Source: Pseudomonas sp. Bc-h
GTDB taxonomy: Bacteria > Pseudomonadota > Gammaproteobacteria > Pseudomonadales > Pseudomonadaceae
Assembly (NCBI RefSeq): GCF_002080045.1
Contig: NZ_MUIN01000006.1
Coordinates: 269,387-333,386 of the forward strand
Length of the DNA: 64,000 bases
Direction: 5' to 3'
Position numbers and translations under genes: made by a program. Each line of letters opens with the position of its first letter. Positions within the stretch are counted from its first letter, which is position 1. Shown piece by piece: positions 8,746 through 17,782 of the stretch. The notes beneath the pieces were generated by a model that was not told where the DNA came from, searched no databases, and saw only the letters and a program-made list of their open reading frames with translations.

Positions 8746-9841
8746 ATGGAAATCAACCCGATCCTAAACAGCATCAAGGACCTGTCCGAGCGCTCCGAAG
8801 CCATTCGGGGGTATCTTTGACTACGATCACAAACATGATCGTCTGACCGAAGTTAACCGCGAGCTCGAAGATCCGGCTGTCTGGAACAACCCTTCTTATG
8901 CCCAGGAACTGGGCCGTGAACGCTCCCTGCTGGCGCAAATCGTCGACACCCTCGATGAGATGAGTTCCGGCCTGGCTGACGCCAGAGACTTGCTGGACAT
9001 GGCCGTCGAAGAGGATGACGAAGGCGCTGTCGCCGATGTCGTCACTGAAGTCGACCGCCTGCGCGAGTCGCTGGAAAAACTCGAATTCCGCCGCATGTTC
9101 AGCGGTGAAATGGACCAGAACAACGCCTACCTCGATATCCAGGCCGGTTCCGGCGGCACCGAGGCTCAGGACTGGGCCAACATCCTGCTGCGCATGTACC
9201 TGCGCTGGGCCGACAAACGCGGTTTCGACGCGACCATCATGGAACTGTCGGCCGGTGAAGTCGCCGGTATCAAGGGCGCTACCGTGCACATCAAGGGCGA
9301 ATACGCTTTTGGCTGGTTGCGGACCGAAATAGGCGTGCACCGTCTGGTGCGCAAGAGCCCGTTCGACTCCGGCAACCGTCGCCATACCTCGTTCTCGGCG
9401 GTATTCGTCTCTCCGGAAATCGATGACAACATCGAAATCGATATCAATCCGGCAGACCTGCGCATTGACACATATCGTTCATCCGGTGCCGGTGGTCAGC
9501 ACGTAAACACCACCGACTCGGCGGTTCGTATTACCCACGTTCCGACCAACACCGTGGTCAGCTGCCAGAACGAACGTTCCCAGCATGCGAACAAAGACAC
9601 CGCGATGAAAATGCTGCGGGCGCGTTTGTACGAGCAGGAAGTCCAGAAGCGCAATGCGGCTTCGCAAGCGCTGGAAGACACCAAGTCGGATATCGGCTGG
9701 GGTCACCAGATCCGCTCGTACGTCCTCGATGCCTCACGCATCAAGGACCTGCGCACCAGCGTAGAACGCAGCGACTGCGACAAGGTGCTCGACGGCGACC
9801 TCGACGAATACCTGATCGCCAGCCTGAAACAAGGGCTGTAA
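8746..9841 (+). CDS. prfB: Peptide chain release factor 2, with programmed +1 frameshift
   Basis: RF2 recognises UGA and UAA stop codons. Translation begins at ATG 8746 and meets an in-frame TGA at 8818-8820 after codon 24. The sequence around it (CGGGGGTATCTTTGAC) is the classic RF2 recoding site: an internal Shine-Dalgarno-like GGGGG, slippery CTT, then TGA C. Slipping forward one base at CTT-T joins it to the frame that ends at 9841, giving 364 residues. The GGQ peptidyl-hydrolysis motif is present ([15 protein letters not shown]), as is an SPF-type anticodon tripeptide region (KSPFDSG). The frameshift is autoregulation by RF2 level, not a mutation. Confidence 0.97.
8809..8820 (+). promoter_or_regulatory. 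prfB programmed frameshift site
   Basis: GGG TAT CTT TGA C with the SD-like GGGGG just upstream. When RF2 is scarce, ribosomes pause at UGA and shift +1 on CUU-U, making full-length RF2. Confidence 0.95.
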
Positions 9842-9857
9842 TCGCGACACCACTGTT

Positions 9858-9893
9858 GCGGGCCGGCGCGTCATTGTTGCGTGGCCGGCCCGC
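9858..9893 (+). other. GC-rich hairpin between prfB and lysS
   Basis: Ten-base arms starting GCGGGCCGG and ending CCGGCCCGC surround an 16-base loop. No T tract follows, so it is more likely an mRNA processing or attenuation structure in a prfB-lysS transcript than a full terminator. Confidence 0.4.
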
Positions 9894-9957
9894 GATCCCC
9901 CGTCGCCTGATTCAGGCCGGGCGGGGGTAACGAACCTGTGATGGAAAATCTAAAGAC

Positions 9958-11460
9958 ATGAGCGACCAACAACTCGACCCGCAAGCCCAGCAACAGGAAG
10001 AAAACGCCCTGATCGCCCTGCGCAAGGAAAAGCTTGCTGCCGAGCGCGCCAAGGGTAATGCCTTCCCGAACGACTTCCGCCGCGAAAACTACTGCAACGA
10101 CCTGCAGAAGCAGTATGCGGACAAGACCAAGGAAGAGCTGGCCGAGGCGGCGATTCCGGTCAAGGTTGCCGGTCGCATCATGCTCAACCGTGGCTCGTTC
10201 ATGGTGATCCAGGACATGACCGGTCGCATCCAGGTCTACGTCAACCGCAAGACCCTGTCCGAAGATACCCTGGCCGCGGTCAAAACCTGGGACATGGGCG
10301 ACATCATCGCAGCCGAAGGTACTCTGGCCCGTTCCGGCAAGGGCGACCTGTACGTCGAGATGACCAGCGTTCGCCTGCTGACCAAGTCGCTGCGTCCGCT
10401 GCCGGACAAACACCACGGCCTGACCGACACCGAACAGCGTTATCGTCAGCGCTACGTCGACCTGATCGTCAACGAAGACGTGCGTCAGACCTTCCGTGTT
10501 CGTTCCCAGGTGATCGCGCACATTCGCAGCTTCCTGATGAAGCGTGACTTCCTCGAAGTCGAAACGCCGATGCTGCAGACCATTCCTGGCGGCGCGGCAG
10601 CCAAGCCGTTCGAAACCCACCACAACGCGCTGGATCTGGAAATGTTCCTGCGTATCGCGCCTGAGCTGTACCTCAAGCGTCTGGTGGTGGGCGGCTTCGA
10701 AAAGGTGTTCGAGATCAACCGCAACTTCCGTAACGAAGGCGTCTCGACACGTCACAACCCTGAATTCACCATGTTGGAGTTCTACCAGGCTTACGCCGAC
10801 TACGAAGACAACATGGACCTGACCGAAGAGCTGTTCCGCGAACTGGCTCAGCTGGTTCTGGGCAGCACCGACGTGCCGTACGGCGACAAGGTGTTCCACT
10901 TCGGCGAGCCGTTCGCGCGTCTGTCGGTGTTCGACTCGATCCTCAAGTACAACCCTGAGCTGACTGCCGATGACCTGAACGACATCGACAAGGCTCGCGC
11001 CATTGCCAAGAAAGCCGGCGCCAAGGTGCTGGGTTTCGAAGGTCTGGGCAAGCTGCAGGTGATGATTTTCGAAGAACTGGTCGAGCACAAGCTGGAGCAG
11101 CCGCACTTCATTACTCAGTACCCGTTCGAAGTGTCGCCGCTGGCCCGCCGCAACGACGACAACCCGAACGTCACCGACCGTTTCGAGCTGTTCATCGGTG
11201 GTCGTGAAATCGCCAACGCTTACTCCGAGCTGAATGACGCGGAAGACCAAGCCGAGCGATTCATGGCTCAGGTGGCCGACAAGGACGCGGGCGACGATGA
11301 AGCCATGCACTACGACGCTGACTTCGTCCGTGCGCTGGAATACGGCATGCCGCCGACAGCGGGTGAGGGTATCGGTATCGACCGTCTGGTGATGCTGCTG
11401 ACCAACTCGCCGTCGATCCGCGATGTCATCCTGTTCCCGCACATGCGGCCGCAAGCGTAA
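9958..11460 (+). CDS. lysS: Lysyl-tRNA synthetase, class II
   Basis: A 500-residue class II lysyl-tRNA synthetase that charges tRNA-Lys. An N-terminal OB-fold anticodon domain (about 60-150) is followed by the catalytic domain with motif 2 ([18 protein letters not shown]) and motif 3 ([18 protein letters not shown]). Length is that of the bacterial family. It follows prfB by 117 bp in the same direction, the same pair as in E. coli and P. aeruginosa, and is followed by a strong terminator. Confidence 0.97.
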   Translation: MSDQQLDPQAQQQEENALIALRKEKLAAERAKGNAFPNDFRRENYCNDLQKQYADKTKEELAEAAIPVKVAGRIMLNRGSFMVIQDMTGRIQVYVNRKTLSEDTLAAVKTWDMGDIIAAEGTLARSGKGDLYVEMTSVRLLTKSLRPLPDKHHGLTDTEQRYRQRYVDLIVNEDVRQTFRVRSQVIAHIRSFLMKRDFLEVETPMLQTIPGGAAAKPFETHHNALDLEMFLRIAPELYLKRLVVGGFEKVFEINRNFRNEGVSTRHNPEFTMLEFYQAYADYEDNMDLTEELFRELAQLVLGSTDVPYGDKVFHFGEPFARLSVFDSILKYNPELTADDLNDIDKARAIAKKAGAKVLGFEGLGKLQVMIFEELVEHKLEQPHFITQYPFEVSPLARRNDDNPNVTDRFELFIGGREIANAYSELNDAEDQAERFMAQVADKDAGDDEAMHYDADFVRALEYGMPPTAGEGIGIDRLVMLLTNSPSIRDVILFPHMRPQA

Positions 11461-11472
11461 ATGATGTAAAAC

Positions 11473-11501
11473 AAGCCGCCTGAGCAGGGCGGCTTTTTTT
11501 T
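11473..11501 (+). terminator. Rho-independent terminator of lysS
   Basis: AAGCCGCC-TGAGCA-(G)GGCGGCTT followed by a T run. Canonical stem and U tract directly after the lysS stop. Confidence 0.9.
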
Positions 11502-11535
11502 GCCTGGCATTTGCTCGCCGGTGCCGCTGGCCCTT

Positions 11536-11599
11536 TAGCAGTCCGGCTCGCCGGCGGTAGCGGTCTTGAAATACCACCGCCGGCAAGCCGTGTGCTACA
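11536..11599. repeat. REP palindrome, family A
   Basis: Outer arms TAGCAGTCCGGCTCGCCGGC and GCCGGCAAGCCGTGTGCTA form a long imperfect palindrome. Related copies lie at 36994-37057 and 46133-46196 and a half copy at 45147-45169. Confidence 0.8.
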
Positions 11600-11661
11600 G
11601 AGGCGTGATTCAGATACCATCGCTTCGTTACATGCACTGACTGAAAAAGGAAAAACCTGTC

Positions 11662-12402
11662 GTGAATCGCATGATCGCTCAAAAGGGAGCCGCTGGCCTT
11701 GCCACGGCAGTCGCACAGAGTGTTCAGTACCAAGGCCGCAAGGCAAGTCGACAGGGAAGCGAACAGCGCAGGCAACAGATCCTTGATGCGGCCATGCGCA
11801 TCCTCATTCGTGACGGCGTGCGTGCCGTGCGTCATCGTGCCGTGGCGGCCGAGGCGCAAGTCCCGTTGTCGGCCACCACCTACTACTTCAAAGACATCGA
11901 TGATCTGCTCACCGATGCCTTCGCTCAATACGTCGAACGTAGCGCCGCCTACATGGCCAAGCTGTGGACCAACACCGAAACCATGCTGCGCGAATTGGTC
12001 GCGCGCAACGATGGCAGCGCCGACGCCCGTGCGCGACTGGCCGATGAAATCGCGCGCATGACCATGGAATACGTGCGTCACCAGTTGCAGACCCGCCGCG
12101 ATCAGCTGATAGCCGAACATGCGTTCCGTCTTGAGGCGCTGATCAATCCGCGTCTGGCCCCGTTGGTGAGCGCGCATCAAGAGATTCTGCTGCAAGGAAG
12201 TGCCCAGTTTCTCGAGGTGATGGGCTCGACCCAACCGCAACTGGATGCTCAAGTATTGACGGGGATAATCGGCCGGATGGAATATCAGGGGCTGCTGGAG
12301 GGCCCGCGCCCTGACGCAGACGAAGAAATGCTCGCTATTCTTACTCGCCAGATGCATCTGGTGCTGGGTACCGCCAAGCCGGTGGCTGGCTGCAACGCAT
12401 AA
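11662..12402 (+). CDS. TetR-family transcriptional regulator
   Basis: A 246-residue TetR regulator. About 30 residues precede the HTH domain (about 35-85: QQILDAAMRILIRDG, then VAAEAQVPLSATTYYFKDID). The C-terminal ligand-binding part is typical in length. The GTG at 11662 is preferred because AAAGGA lies about ten bases upstream; an in-frame ATG at 11671 is possible but less well placed. It sits just after lysS, as does a TetR gene in P. aeruginosa. It precedes a lipoprotein gene by 40 bp, which may be a target. The ligand is unknown. Confidence 0.85.
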   Translation: MNRMIAQKGAAGLATAVAQSVQYQGRKASRQGSEQRRQQILDAAMRILIRDGVRAVRHRAVAAEAQVPLSATTYYFKDIDDLLTDAFAQYVERSAAYMAKLWTNTETMLRELVARNDGSADARARLADEIARMTMEYVRHQLQTRRDQLIAEHAFRLEALINPRLAPLVSAHQEILLQGSAQFLEVMGSTQPQLDAQVLTGIIGRMEYQGLLEGPRPDADEEMLAILTRQMHLVLGTAKPVAGCNA

Positions 12403-12442
12403 TTTCAGGGCTTGGTTTCAGGGCTCATGTTCAGGAGAAGCG

Positions 12443-13000
12443 ATGAAAGTCTGGAGCGTCTTGCTCGCCTTGTCGTTCGCGTTGTTGAGCGGATGCCTGG
12501 TGACTTTCAAGGATCCGATCCCTACCAGCGATACCGCGCCGCCAAAACTGCTCGGTACCTGGAGCAGCAAGAACGCCTGGGGCGAACCACTTGAACTGGA
12601 AATCAGCCGCGCCGGTGCCAATCAGTACAAGGCGGTCAGTTATCGTAAAGGCGATCGCAAGAACCGCGATGAGTACACCTTCACTGTGTCTCGCCACGGC
12701 AGCCGTTGGTACCTGTCAGCGGCCTTGCCTGAAAAGTACGGCGGCAATTACGTGATCGCCGGATTCGATCTGGTCGACAACGACAATGCTGCCGATGAAC
12801 TCGATGTCTATGACCTGGATCTGGAACGGGTACAACAACTGGTCGAACAGAAGACTTTCGAAGGCCAGCCGGTCGAAACCGAGAAAGGTGACGGCGTGCT
12901 GATCACCACTTCCATGGACAAGGTGTTCGCCTATCTGGACGACACCGCCAATTCCGACGTCTTTCTCAAGGCGGCTCAATATCAGCGCATGACCAAGTAG
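12443..13000 (+). CDS. Conserved Pseudomonas lipoprotein
   Basis: A 185-residue protein with a lipoprotein signal (hydrophobic VLLALSFALL then lipobox LSGC, Cys about 19). The mature part is soluble and contains a YKAVSYRKGDRKN segment and an acidic DNDNAADELDVYDLDLE segment. AGGAGAAGCG precedes the ATG at good spacing. No known domain is recognised. It sits 41 bp behind the TetR gene and 28 bp before the QEGLA gene, so the three may be co-transcribed. Confidence 0.8.
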   Translation: MKVWSVLLALSFALLSGCLVTFKDPIPTSDTAPPKLLGTWSSKNAWGEPLELEISRAGANQYKAVSYRKGDRKNRDEYTFTVSRHGSRWYLSAALPEKYGGNYVIAGFDLVDNDNAADELDVYDLDLERVQQLVEQKTFEGQPVETEKGDGVLITTSMDKVFAYLDDTANSDVFLKAAQYQRMTK

Positions 13001-13028
13001 CGCTGCGGCTTAATCAAAGGGGTAACGG

Positions 13029-14306
13029 GTGGACGATTACCAGCAGACCATTCGCACGCTGTCCGATCGTATCGTGTTTGCACAGACGCCGATCCGCGTA
13101 CTCGACGCCGTGAAGTGGGACGACAGCATTCGCAAGGACTTTCTCTCTGCCAAGGGCAAGAAACTGCCTGAAGTGGATCGCGCCTATTACGAAAACCGCC
13201 CGCTGGGTTTCGACTCGGGTGCCTTGAAACTGGAATTCCAGAACATCGAGCGCGACATCACCCGGCAACTGGGGCAGTTCAACCCGGTCGGGCAGATCAT
13301 GCGCCGCATGTGCAAGGAATACCGCATGGTGATCCGCATGCTCGAAGCGCGTGGCACGCCGGATTTCGGGCTGATTTCCCAGGAACTGTATGGCGCCGCA
13401 TCCGATGCGTTTCATGCCGGTGACCCGACGCTGGCCGATCTCGGCCTGATGCTCTCCGATTACCTCAACAACATTGCCGGCCGTGGCGACCTCAAGGACG
13501 AGCCCAAGACCCTCAACGCCAAAGATGCCGTGGCCATGCTGCAAAGCCGCCTGAACCGCACCTTTGGCGAGGCCGAGGAAACCATTCGCGTGTTCGAGTC
13601 CGACGGTATCGTTGCCGACGCAGCGGCGGGCGCGGACTACATCAAGATTCGCAGCGACGCGATGTTCAACGAGCGCGATGTCCGCGCCCTGGAAGTCCAC
13701 GAAGGGCTGGTGCATGTCGGCACCACACTCAATGGTCAGAACCAGCCGATCTGCACCTTCCTCGCCAAAGGCCCGCCTTCGTCGACCGTGACTCAGGAAG
13801 GCCTGGCGATTCTGATGGAAGTCATCGGCTTCGCGTCGTATCCGAGTCGCCTGCGCAAGCTAACCAACCGCACCCGCGCCATCCACATGGCCGAGGAGGG
13901 CGCTGACTTCCTGCAGGTGTTCGAGTTTTATCGCGAGCAAGGCTTTGGGATGCCGGAAAGCTATGGCAACGCCAGCCGTGTTTTCCGTGGCTCGGTGCCT
14001 AATGGTCTGCCGTTCACCAAGGATCTGTCCTACCTCAAGGGTTTCATCATGGTTTACAACTACATTCAGTTGGCCGTGAGGAAAGGCAAGCTGGAGCAGG
14101 TGCCGTTGCTGTTCTGCGGCAAAACCACGCTGGAAGACATGCGCACGCTGCGGCAACTGGTGGATGAGGGGCTGGTGGTGCCGCCCAAATACCTGCCCGA
14201 CCAGTTTCGTGACATGAACGCGTTGTCGGCCTGGATGTGCTTCTCCAACTTCCTCAATCATTTGAGCCTGGACCGGATCGAGGCGGATTACTCCAACATC
14301 CTGTGA
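13029..14306 (+). CDS. QEGLA-motif protein (DUF1704), putative zinc carboxypeptidase
   Basis: A 425-residue member of the family often annotated as flavohemoglobin expression-modulating QEGLA motif protein. The sequence shows HEGLVH at residues 224-229, a HExxxH zinc site, and TQEGLA with Glu at about 257 as likely third ligand. The eukaryotic relatives MATCAP/KIAA0895L use the same HExxxH plus Glu arrangement to remove C-terminal tyrosine from tubulin. A metallocarboxypeptidase role here is therefore inference from family knowledge. Start is GTG 13029 with AAAGGGG just upstream. No signal peptide is visible, so it is expected in the cytoplasm; the substrate is unknown. Confidence 0.8.
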   Translation: MDDYQQTIRTLSDRIVFAQTPIRVLDAVKWDDSIRKDFLSAKGKKLPEVDRAYYENRPLGFDSGALKLEFQNIERDITRQLGQFNPVGQIMRRMCKEYRMVIRMLEARGTPDFGLISQELYGAASDAFHAGDPTLADLGLMLSDYLNNIAGRGDLKDEPKTLNAKDAVAMLQSRLNRTFGEAEETIRVFESDGIVADAAAGADYIKIRSDAMFNERDVRALEVHEGLVHVGTTLNGQNQPICTFLAKGPPSSTVTQEGLAILMEVIGFASYPSRLRKLTNRTRAIHMAEEGADFLQVFEFYREQGFGMPESYGNASRVFRGSVPNGLPFTKDLSYLKGFIMVYNYIQLAVRKGKLEQVPLLFCGKTTLEDMRTLRQLVDEGLVVPPKYLPDQFRDMNALSAWMCFSNFLNHLSLDRIEADYSNIL

Positions 14307-14348
14307 TCGGGATGCTCTTTCATTCGAACAAGAACAAGGATTTTGCGT

Positions 14349-15287
14349 TTGAAGCTGCTCACCTCGCTGGTCCTGTTGATGTGCCTCACTGGTTGCAGCG
14401 AACTGCTGTTCTACCCTGAGCGCGAGGTGCCGTTGACGCCGGAAAAAGCACATCTGGCCTGGCGCGACGTCACCCTGACCGCAGCCGACGGCACCCGGCT
14501 CAATGCCTGGTTTCTTCCGGCGAAAGCGGGCGTACCGGTCAAGGGCACCGTGCTGCATCTGCATGGCAACGGCGGCAACATGGCCTGGCATCTTAGCGGC
14601 AGCTATTGGCTTCCGGAGCAGGGCTATCAAGTGCTGCTGCTGGACTATCGTGGTTATGGCCATTCCGAGGGCGATCCCAGCCTGCCCGCGATCTATCAGG
14701 ACATCGACGCCGCCTTCGATTGGCTGAACAAGGCGCCGCAAGTACAGGGCAAACCCTTGGTGGTATTGGGCCAGAGCATCGGAGGGGCGTTGGGTGTGCA
14801 TTACCTCGCCCAGCACCCGCAGCAACGCTCGCGGCTCAAGGCGCTGGTGCTCGATGGCGTGCCGGCGAGCTATCGCGAAGTTGCGCGTTATACCCTTGGC
14901 ACGTCCTGGCTGACCTGGCCTTTCAAACGACCGTTGTCGTGGGTGATCCCTGACGGCGACAGCGCCATCAACGGCATGGCGCAACTCAAAGGCACGCCGA
15001 TACTCCTGTTCCAGAGCATGGACGACACGCAAATCCCCCTGCACAACGGCATCAGCCTGTATCAGGCAGCGCCACCGCCTCGGGTGTTGCAGCTGACGCG
15101 CGGGCCCCATGTGCAAACCTTCGAAGACCCGACCTGGCGTGAGGTCATGGTGCGTTATCTTGACGATCCGCAGCATTTCAACGGTCTGCGGCGTCTGGCT
15201 GAAATTCCCAATTACCCTGATCCTGATGCGAGCAAGAAGCCTTCCTCTGCACCATCGGAAAACCCACCGGCAGAGAGCCCGCAATGA
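14349..15287 (+). CDS. Alpha/beta-hydrolase lipoprotein
   Basis: An alpha/beta hydrolase anchored as a lipoprotein (LLMCLTGC at the N terminus). Visible catalytic elements are oxyanion region HLHGNGGN, nucleophile elbow LGQSIGGAL, Asp in SMDDTQIP and His in RGPHVQTF. The TTG at 14349 is chosen over TTG 14343 because AAGGA (14336-14340) is eight bases away and gives a standard signal start (MKLLTSLVLLM). The product is about 312 residues. The Pro/Ser-rich tail (ASKKPSSAPSENPPAES) looks disordered. It overlaps the next gene by 4 bp. The substrate is unknown; an esterase or thioesterase is likely. Confidence 0.82.
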   Translation: MKLLTSLVLLMCLTGCSELLFYPEREVPLTPEKAHLAWRDVTLTAADGTRLNAWFLPAKAGVPVKGTVLHLHGNGGNMAWHLSGSYWLPEQGYQVLLLDYRGYGHSEGDPSLPAIYQDIDAAFDWLNKAPQVQGKPLVVLGQSIGGALGVHYLAQHPQQRSRLKALVLDGVPASYREVARYTLGTSWLTWPFKRPLSWVIPDGDSAINGMAQLKGTPILLFQSMDDTQIPLHNGISLYQAAPPPRVLQLTRGPHVQTFEDPTWREVMVRYLDDPQHFNGLRRLAEIPNYPDPDASKKPSSAPSENPPAESPQ

Positions 15288-15610
15288 GTGATGAACGTAA
15301 TGTTATTCCGCAGATTCTGACGGGTATCGGCTGTATTTTTCTGACCGTGGGGACGTTGTGGTACTACGGGTATCTGCATTTTGCCAAGCCGGAAGATGCG
15401 TTGCAGTTGAGTCAGTTCACGATGCTCAAGACGGTTCCGGGGGAGGATTACAAGGTGGCGCTGGAGCCGGCGCCGCAGGTGGCGCAGTGTGTCGAGGGGG
15501 TGATGGTGTTGTTCGATACCGAGCAGAAGGGGCTGACCGGGGTGTTGGTCAATGATCGCAAGCAGGCGGTGAGGTGCATGGGGCAGGAGACGCCTCAACA
15601 GGTGCAGTGA
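15284..15610 (+). CDS. Small conserved membrane protein
   Basis: A 108-residue protein with one N-terminal membrane segment (ILTGIGCIFLTVGTLWYYGYL) and a short soluble tail. Its ATG overlaps the hydrolase stop (ATGA), so it is translationally coupled to it and probably works with it at the membrane. No function is recognised. Confidence 0.75.
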   Translation: MSDERNVIPQILTGIGCIFLTVGTLWYYGYLHFAKPEDALQLSQFTMLKTVPGEDYKVALEPAPQVAQCVEGVMVLFDTEQKGLTGVLVNDRKQAVRCMGQETPQQVQ

Positions 15611-15652
15611 GCTTCTTTGGGCGCTGTATGTTGCGCGTACATCCATTCTGTC

Positions 15653-16180
15653 GGGTTTTTGTTCTGGCTAACGCCAGACCTGTTTCGCCTTCGGCGAGTT
15701 ACTTGAAAAGACACCAAGTAACCAAGTGTCCTAGCTCCTGGCTTGGCGACTCCTTCGTCGTCGTTCCCTCACTCCGGCGACGCTCCGTGGGCCCGCGCCG
15801 AACGGACATCCATGTCCTAGCGGCGCTCTCGCGGCATCCATGCCGCTCAACCCACTCCACGTCACCTGCGTTCAGCCTGCATCCAAGTCGCGATTGGTGT
15901 CGTCTGAACTGACGCGCGCTTAGAAGCAAAATCAGAAGCGAACGCAGCCTTCGATTTTTACGCAATTCCTGTGGGAGACGCCGGAGGTCACGACGGTACG
16001 GGCCGCGATTCGGACGATGGCGGTGGGTCAGTTGCAGATGAGCCATCTGACCCACCGCTTCGCTGCCGTCGCACAACTTCAGCGTCTCCCACAGGGTTCG
16101 GTGTACAGCTGGAAATCTGGATACGCCACGTAATAGCGGCGCTGCAGATACGGCTCTGGCGTTAGCCAGAGCCAAAACCC
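15653..16180. repeat. Non-coding composite repeat flanked by inverted hairpins
   Basis: This gap of about 700 bp (15611-16317) has no credible gene. Its core is bounded by an inverted pair: 15653-15680 (TCTGGCTAACGCCAGA inside) and 16152-16180 (GGCTCTGGCGTTAGCCAGAG). The right boundary is itself a perfect 9-bp hairpin. Within it lies the smaller element at 15968-16095. The left part (about 15690-15900) reads like a larger intergenic repeat seen in fluorescens-group genomes. It could be a MITE-like or BIME-like unit; no transposase or target duplication was found. Confidence 0.6.
15968..16095. repeat. 128-bp palindromic element with 14-bp perfect terminal inverted repeats
   Basis: Ends are CCTGTGGGAGACGC (15968-15981) and GCGTCTCCCACAGG (16082-16095). 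An inner 11-bp perfect hairpin (CGGTGGGTCAG / CTGACCCACCG, 16021-16031 and 16047-16057) lies at its centre-right. The first 22 bases from TGTGGGAGAC recur exactly at 22821-22842. Confidence 0.75.
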
Positions 16181-16184
16181 AACC

Positions 16185-16222
16185 CCAACCCATTCCATTC
16201 CATTCCAATCCAATCCATTCCC
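16185..16222. repeat. Short ATTCC-type pentamer tract
   Basis: A run of CCATT/CAATC-type pentamers ahead of the lptF terminator. It is simple-sequence DNA and may be length-variable between strains. Confidence 0.6.
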
Positions 16223-16241
16223 CCAAAAACCCCACCCACAA

Positions 16242-16275
16242 AAAAGCCCCATCTGATTAAACAGACAGGGCTTTT
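16242..16275 (-). terminator. Terminator of lptF
   Basis: Read on the minus strand, AAAAGCCCTGTCTG / CAGATGGGGCTTTT form a stem followed by T residues. It lies just downstream of the lptF stop. Confidence 0.85.
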
Positions 16276-16317
16276 GATTCGACGCGGCGGGCATATCACC
16301 TCACCGCTAATACCCGA

Positions 16318-17100
16318 TCACTGCATCGAAGAACGCGGCGCGACCGGTTGGTTGTCGTTGGAAATGGTCACTTCCACACGACGGTTCATGGCACGGCCCG
16401 AAGCGCTGGCGTTGTCAGCGACCGGGTATTCCTTGCCATAACCCTGCGAGACAACGCGGTCCATGCTGACGCCCATTTTCACCAGCGCCATGCGCACGGA
16501 GTTGGCGCGACGCTCTGACAGCGACTGGTTATAGCTCGCCGAACCGGTGCTGTCGGTGTAGCCCTCCACGATCACCTTGCGATCTGGGTTCTCGGACAGG
16601 AACTGGGCCAGCTTGTTGACGTTGACCAGACCGCTGGACTTCAGCTCAGCCTTGTTCAGGTCAAACAGCACGTCGCCGAAAGTCACCAGCGTCCCGCGCT
16701 CGGTCTGCTTGGCGTTCAGGCTGTTCTGCAGCGCCTTGATCTGCGCGTCGCGGGCATCCAGACGTGCCTGGGCACGTTGGGCTGAAGCGTTTTTCAGATC
16801 GTTCTCAGCAGTCTTCAGATTGATCGTCTGCTTGGCCAGCTCTACACGCTGGTTGGTCAGATACGCCAACTGATCGACTTTCTTCTCGTTGTCATTGTTG
16901 CGATAGGCCGCATCGGCCTTGTCCAGCCATTCGCTCGCGTCCTTGGTTTCCAGTGCCGCCAGTTCGGTGGCCTTTGGATTGCTTTGCAGCGCCGAGTAAT
17001 TGGTGCGGGCTTGTTCCAGGTTCACGTTCGGTTGTGAAGAGCAGGCAGCCAGACCGACGCTCAGGGCCAACAGGGCAGGGATAAGTACTTGTTTACGCAT
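16318..17100 (-). CDS. lptF: LptF-like OmpA-family outer-membrane lipoprotein
   Basis: A 260-residue lipoprotein (lipobox GLAAC, Cys about 20). The N-terminal half carries a DUF4398-like helical part rich in Ala/Gln/Lys. The C-terminal OmpA/MotB peptidoglycan-binding domain has IVEGYTDSTGSASYN, LSERRANSVRMAL and the final NRRVEVTI. Start is ATG at 17100 with AAAGGA upstream; a longer in-frame start has no ribosome site. In P. aeruginosa the orthologue LptF is an outer-membrane lipoprotein linked to AlgT-controlled stress survival. It follows the DUF4398 lipoprotein gene by 48 bp, so the two likely form an operon. Confidence 0.88.
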   Translation of the reverse strand: MRKQVLIPALLALSVGLAACSSQPNVNLEQARTNYSALQSNPKATELAALETKDASEWLDKADAAYRNNDNEKKVDQLAYLTNQRVELAKQTINLKTAENDLKNASAQRAQARLDARDAQIKALQNSLNAKQTERGTLVTFGDVLFDLNKAELKSSGLVNVNKLAQFLSENPDRKVIVEGYTDSTGSASYNQSLSERRANSVRMALVKMGVSMDRVVSQGYGKEYPVADNASASGRAMNRRVEVTISNDNQPVAPRSSMQ

Positions 17101-17148
17101 AATAGTTTCGTCCTTTAAATCCAATGGCAATGCATGAAGTGCGAAGTG

Positions 17149-17574
17149 TTATTGGCCAGCCGGCTGGGCGTGGCGCATGCCTTCTTCACGCAGTTCATTG
17201 ACGCCCTGACGAGCGTCTTGCACCGCTTTCTGTGCTTTCGCCGCTTGAGCCTTGCGCTCGGCTACACGAGCGTCCCATTCAGCTTGCTCGGCGTATTTGC
17301 GGGCTTCGTCGTAATTCTTTTCCTGCATCGCAAGCTCGGCCTGTTTGAACTTGTCCTGAGCCGACTTCATCTCGACCGCTGCGTACTCGGTACCGCCAGC
17401 GGTCACCGCCGCGTTCACGGCAGATTGAGTCACGGCGTATTGCTCACTAGGAGGATTGCCCGCGCAACCGGCGAGAAGGAAGCTGGTACCCAGGGCCAGC
17501 GCGGCCAGTTTCAGCCCGCGCAGGCCATTGAACGTGGTTTTGGCAGTGCTGGTGTTCATGGTGGTCAACTCCAT
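17149..17574 (-). CDS. DUF4398-type lipoprotein
   Basis: A 141-residue lipoprotein (LAALALGTSFLLAGC). The mature part is almost all helix with many Ala/Glu/Lys/Gln residues (YDEARKYAEQAEWDARVAERK), matching the DUF4398 helical hairpin that is also the first half of LptF. The ATG at 17574 is chosen because CAGGAG lies seven bases upstream. It is the first gene of a two-gene unit with lptF. Likely an envelope stress or cell-wall-associated lipoprotein; exact role unknown. Confidence 0.82.
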   Translation of the reverse strand: MELTTMNTSTAKTTFNGLRGLKLAALALGTSFLLAGCAGNPPSEQYAVTQSAVNAAVTAGGTEYAAVEMKSAQDKFKQAELAMQEKNYDEARKYAEQAEWDARVAERKAQAAKAQKAVQDARQGVNELREEGMRHAQPAGQ

Positions 17575-17782
17575 TTTGAAACTCCTGAAAACTTGATTTT
17601 TTTCCATTGCAGTCTTGGGCCTGGCGCTTAGATGACTGAGGTCATTACGCTGCCATCTGTCGGCTTTTTCTGTAATGGCTAACTGCTCGGACCCGCGCGG
17701 TTTTTGAATAGTTCAGCGTTTTTTGTCCACCTGAGTGGATGGTTTGTTACGCGTTGTAAAATTGACGCTTTTAAATTGGCGT

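Noticed and set aside
8818..8820. In-frame stop in prfB as a sign of a broken gene
   Set aside because: The stop is inside the canonical RF2 programmed frameshift signal and the downstream frame is intact.
9871..12357. Long minus-strand open frame of 828 codons opposite lysS and the TetR gene
   Set aside because: It runs across two real genes and the lysS terminator and has a His/Gln/Arg-rich composition typical of antisense frames.
15574..16241. Short open frames on both strands in the 15611-16317 gap
   Set aside because: They coincide with inverted repeats and hairpins, have no ribosome sites and low-complexity products, so the gap is treated as non-coding.
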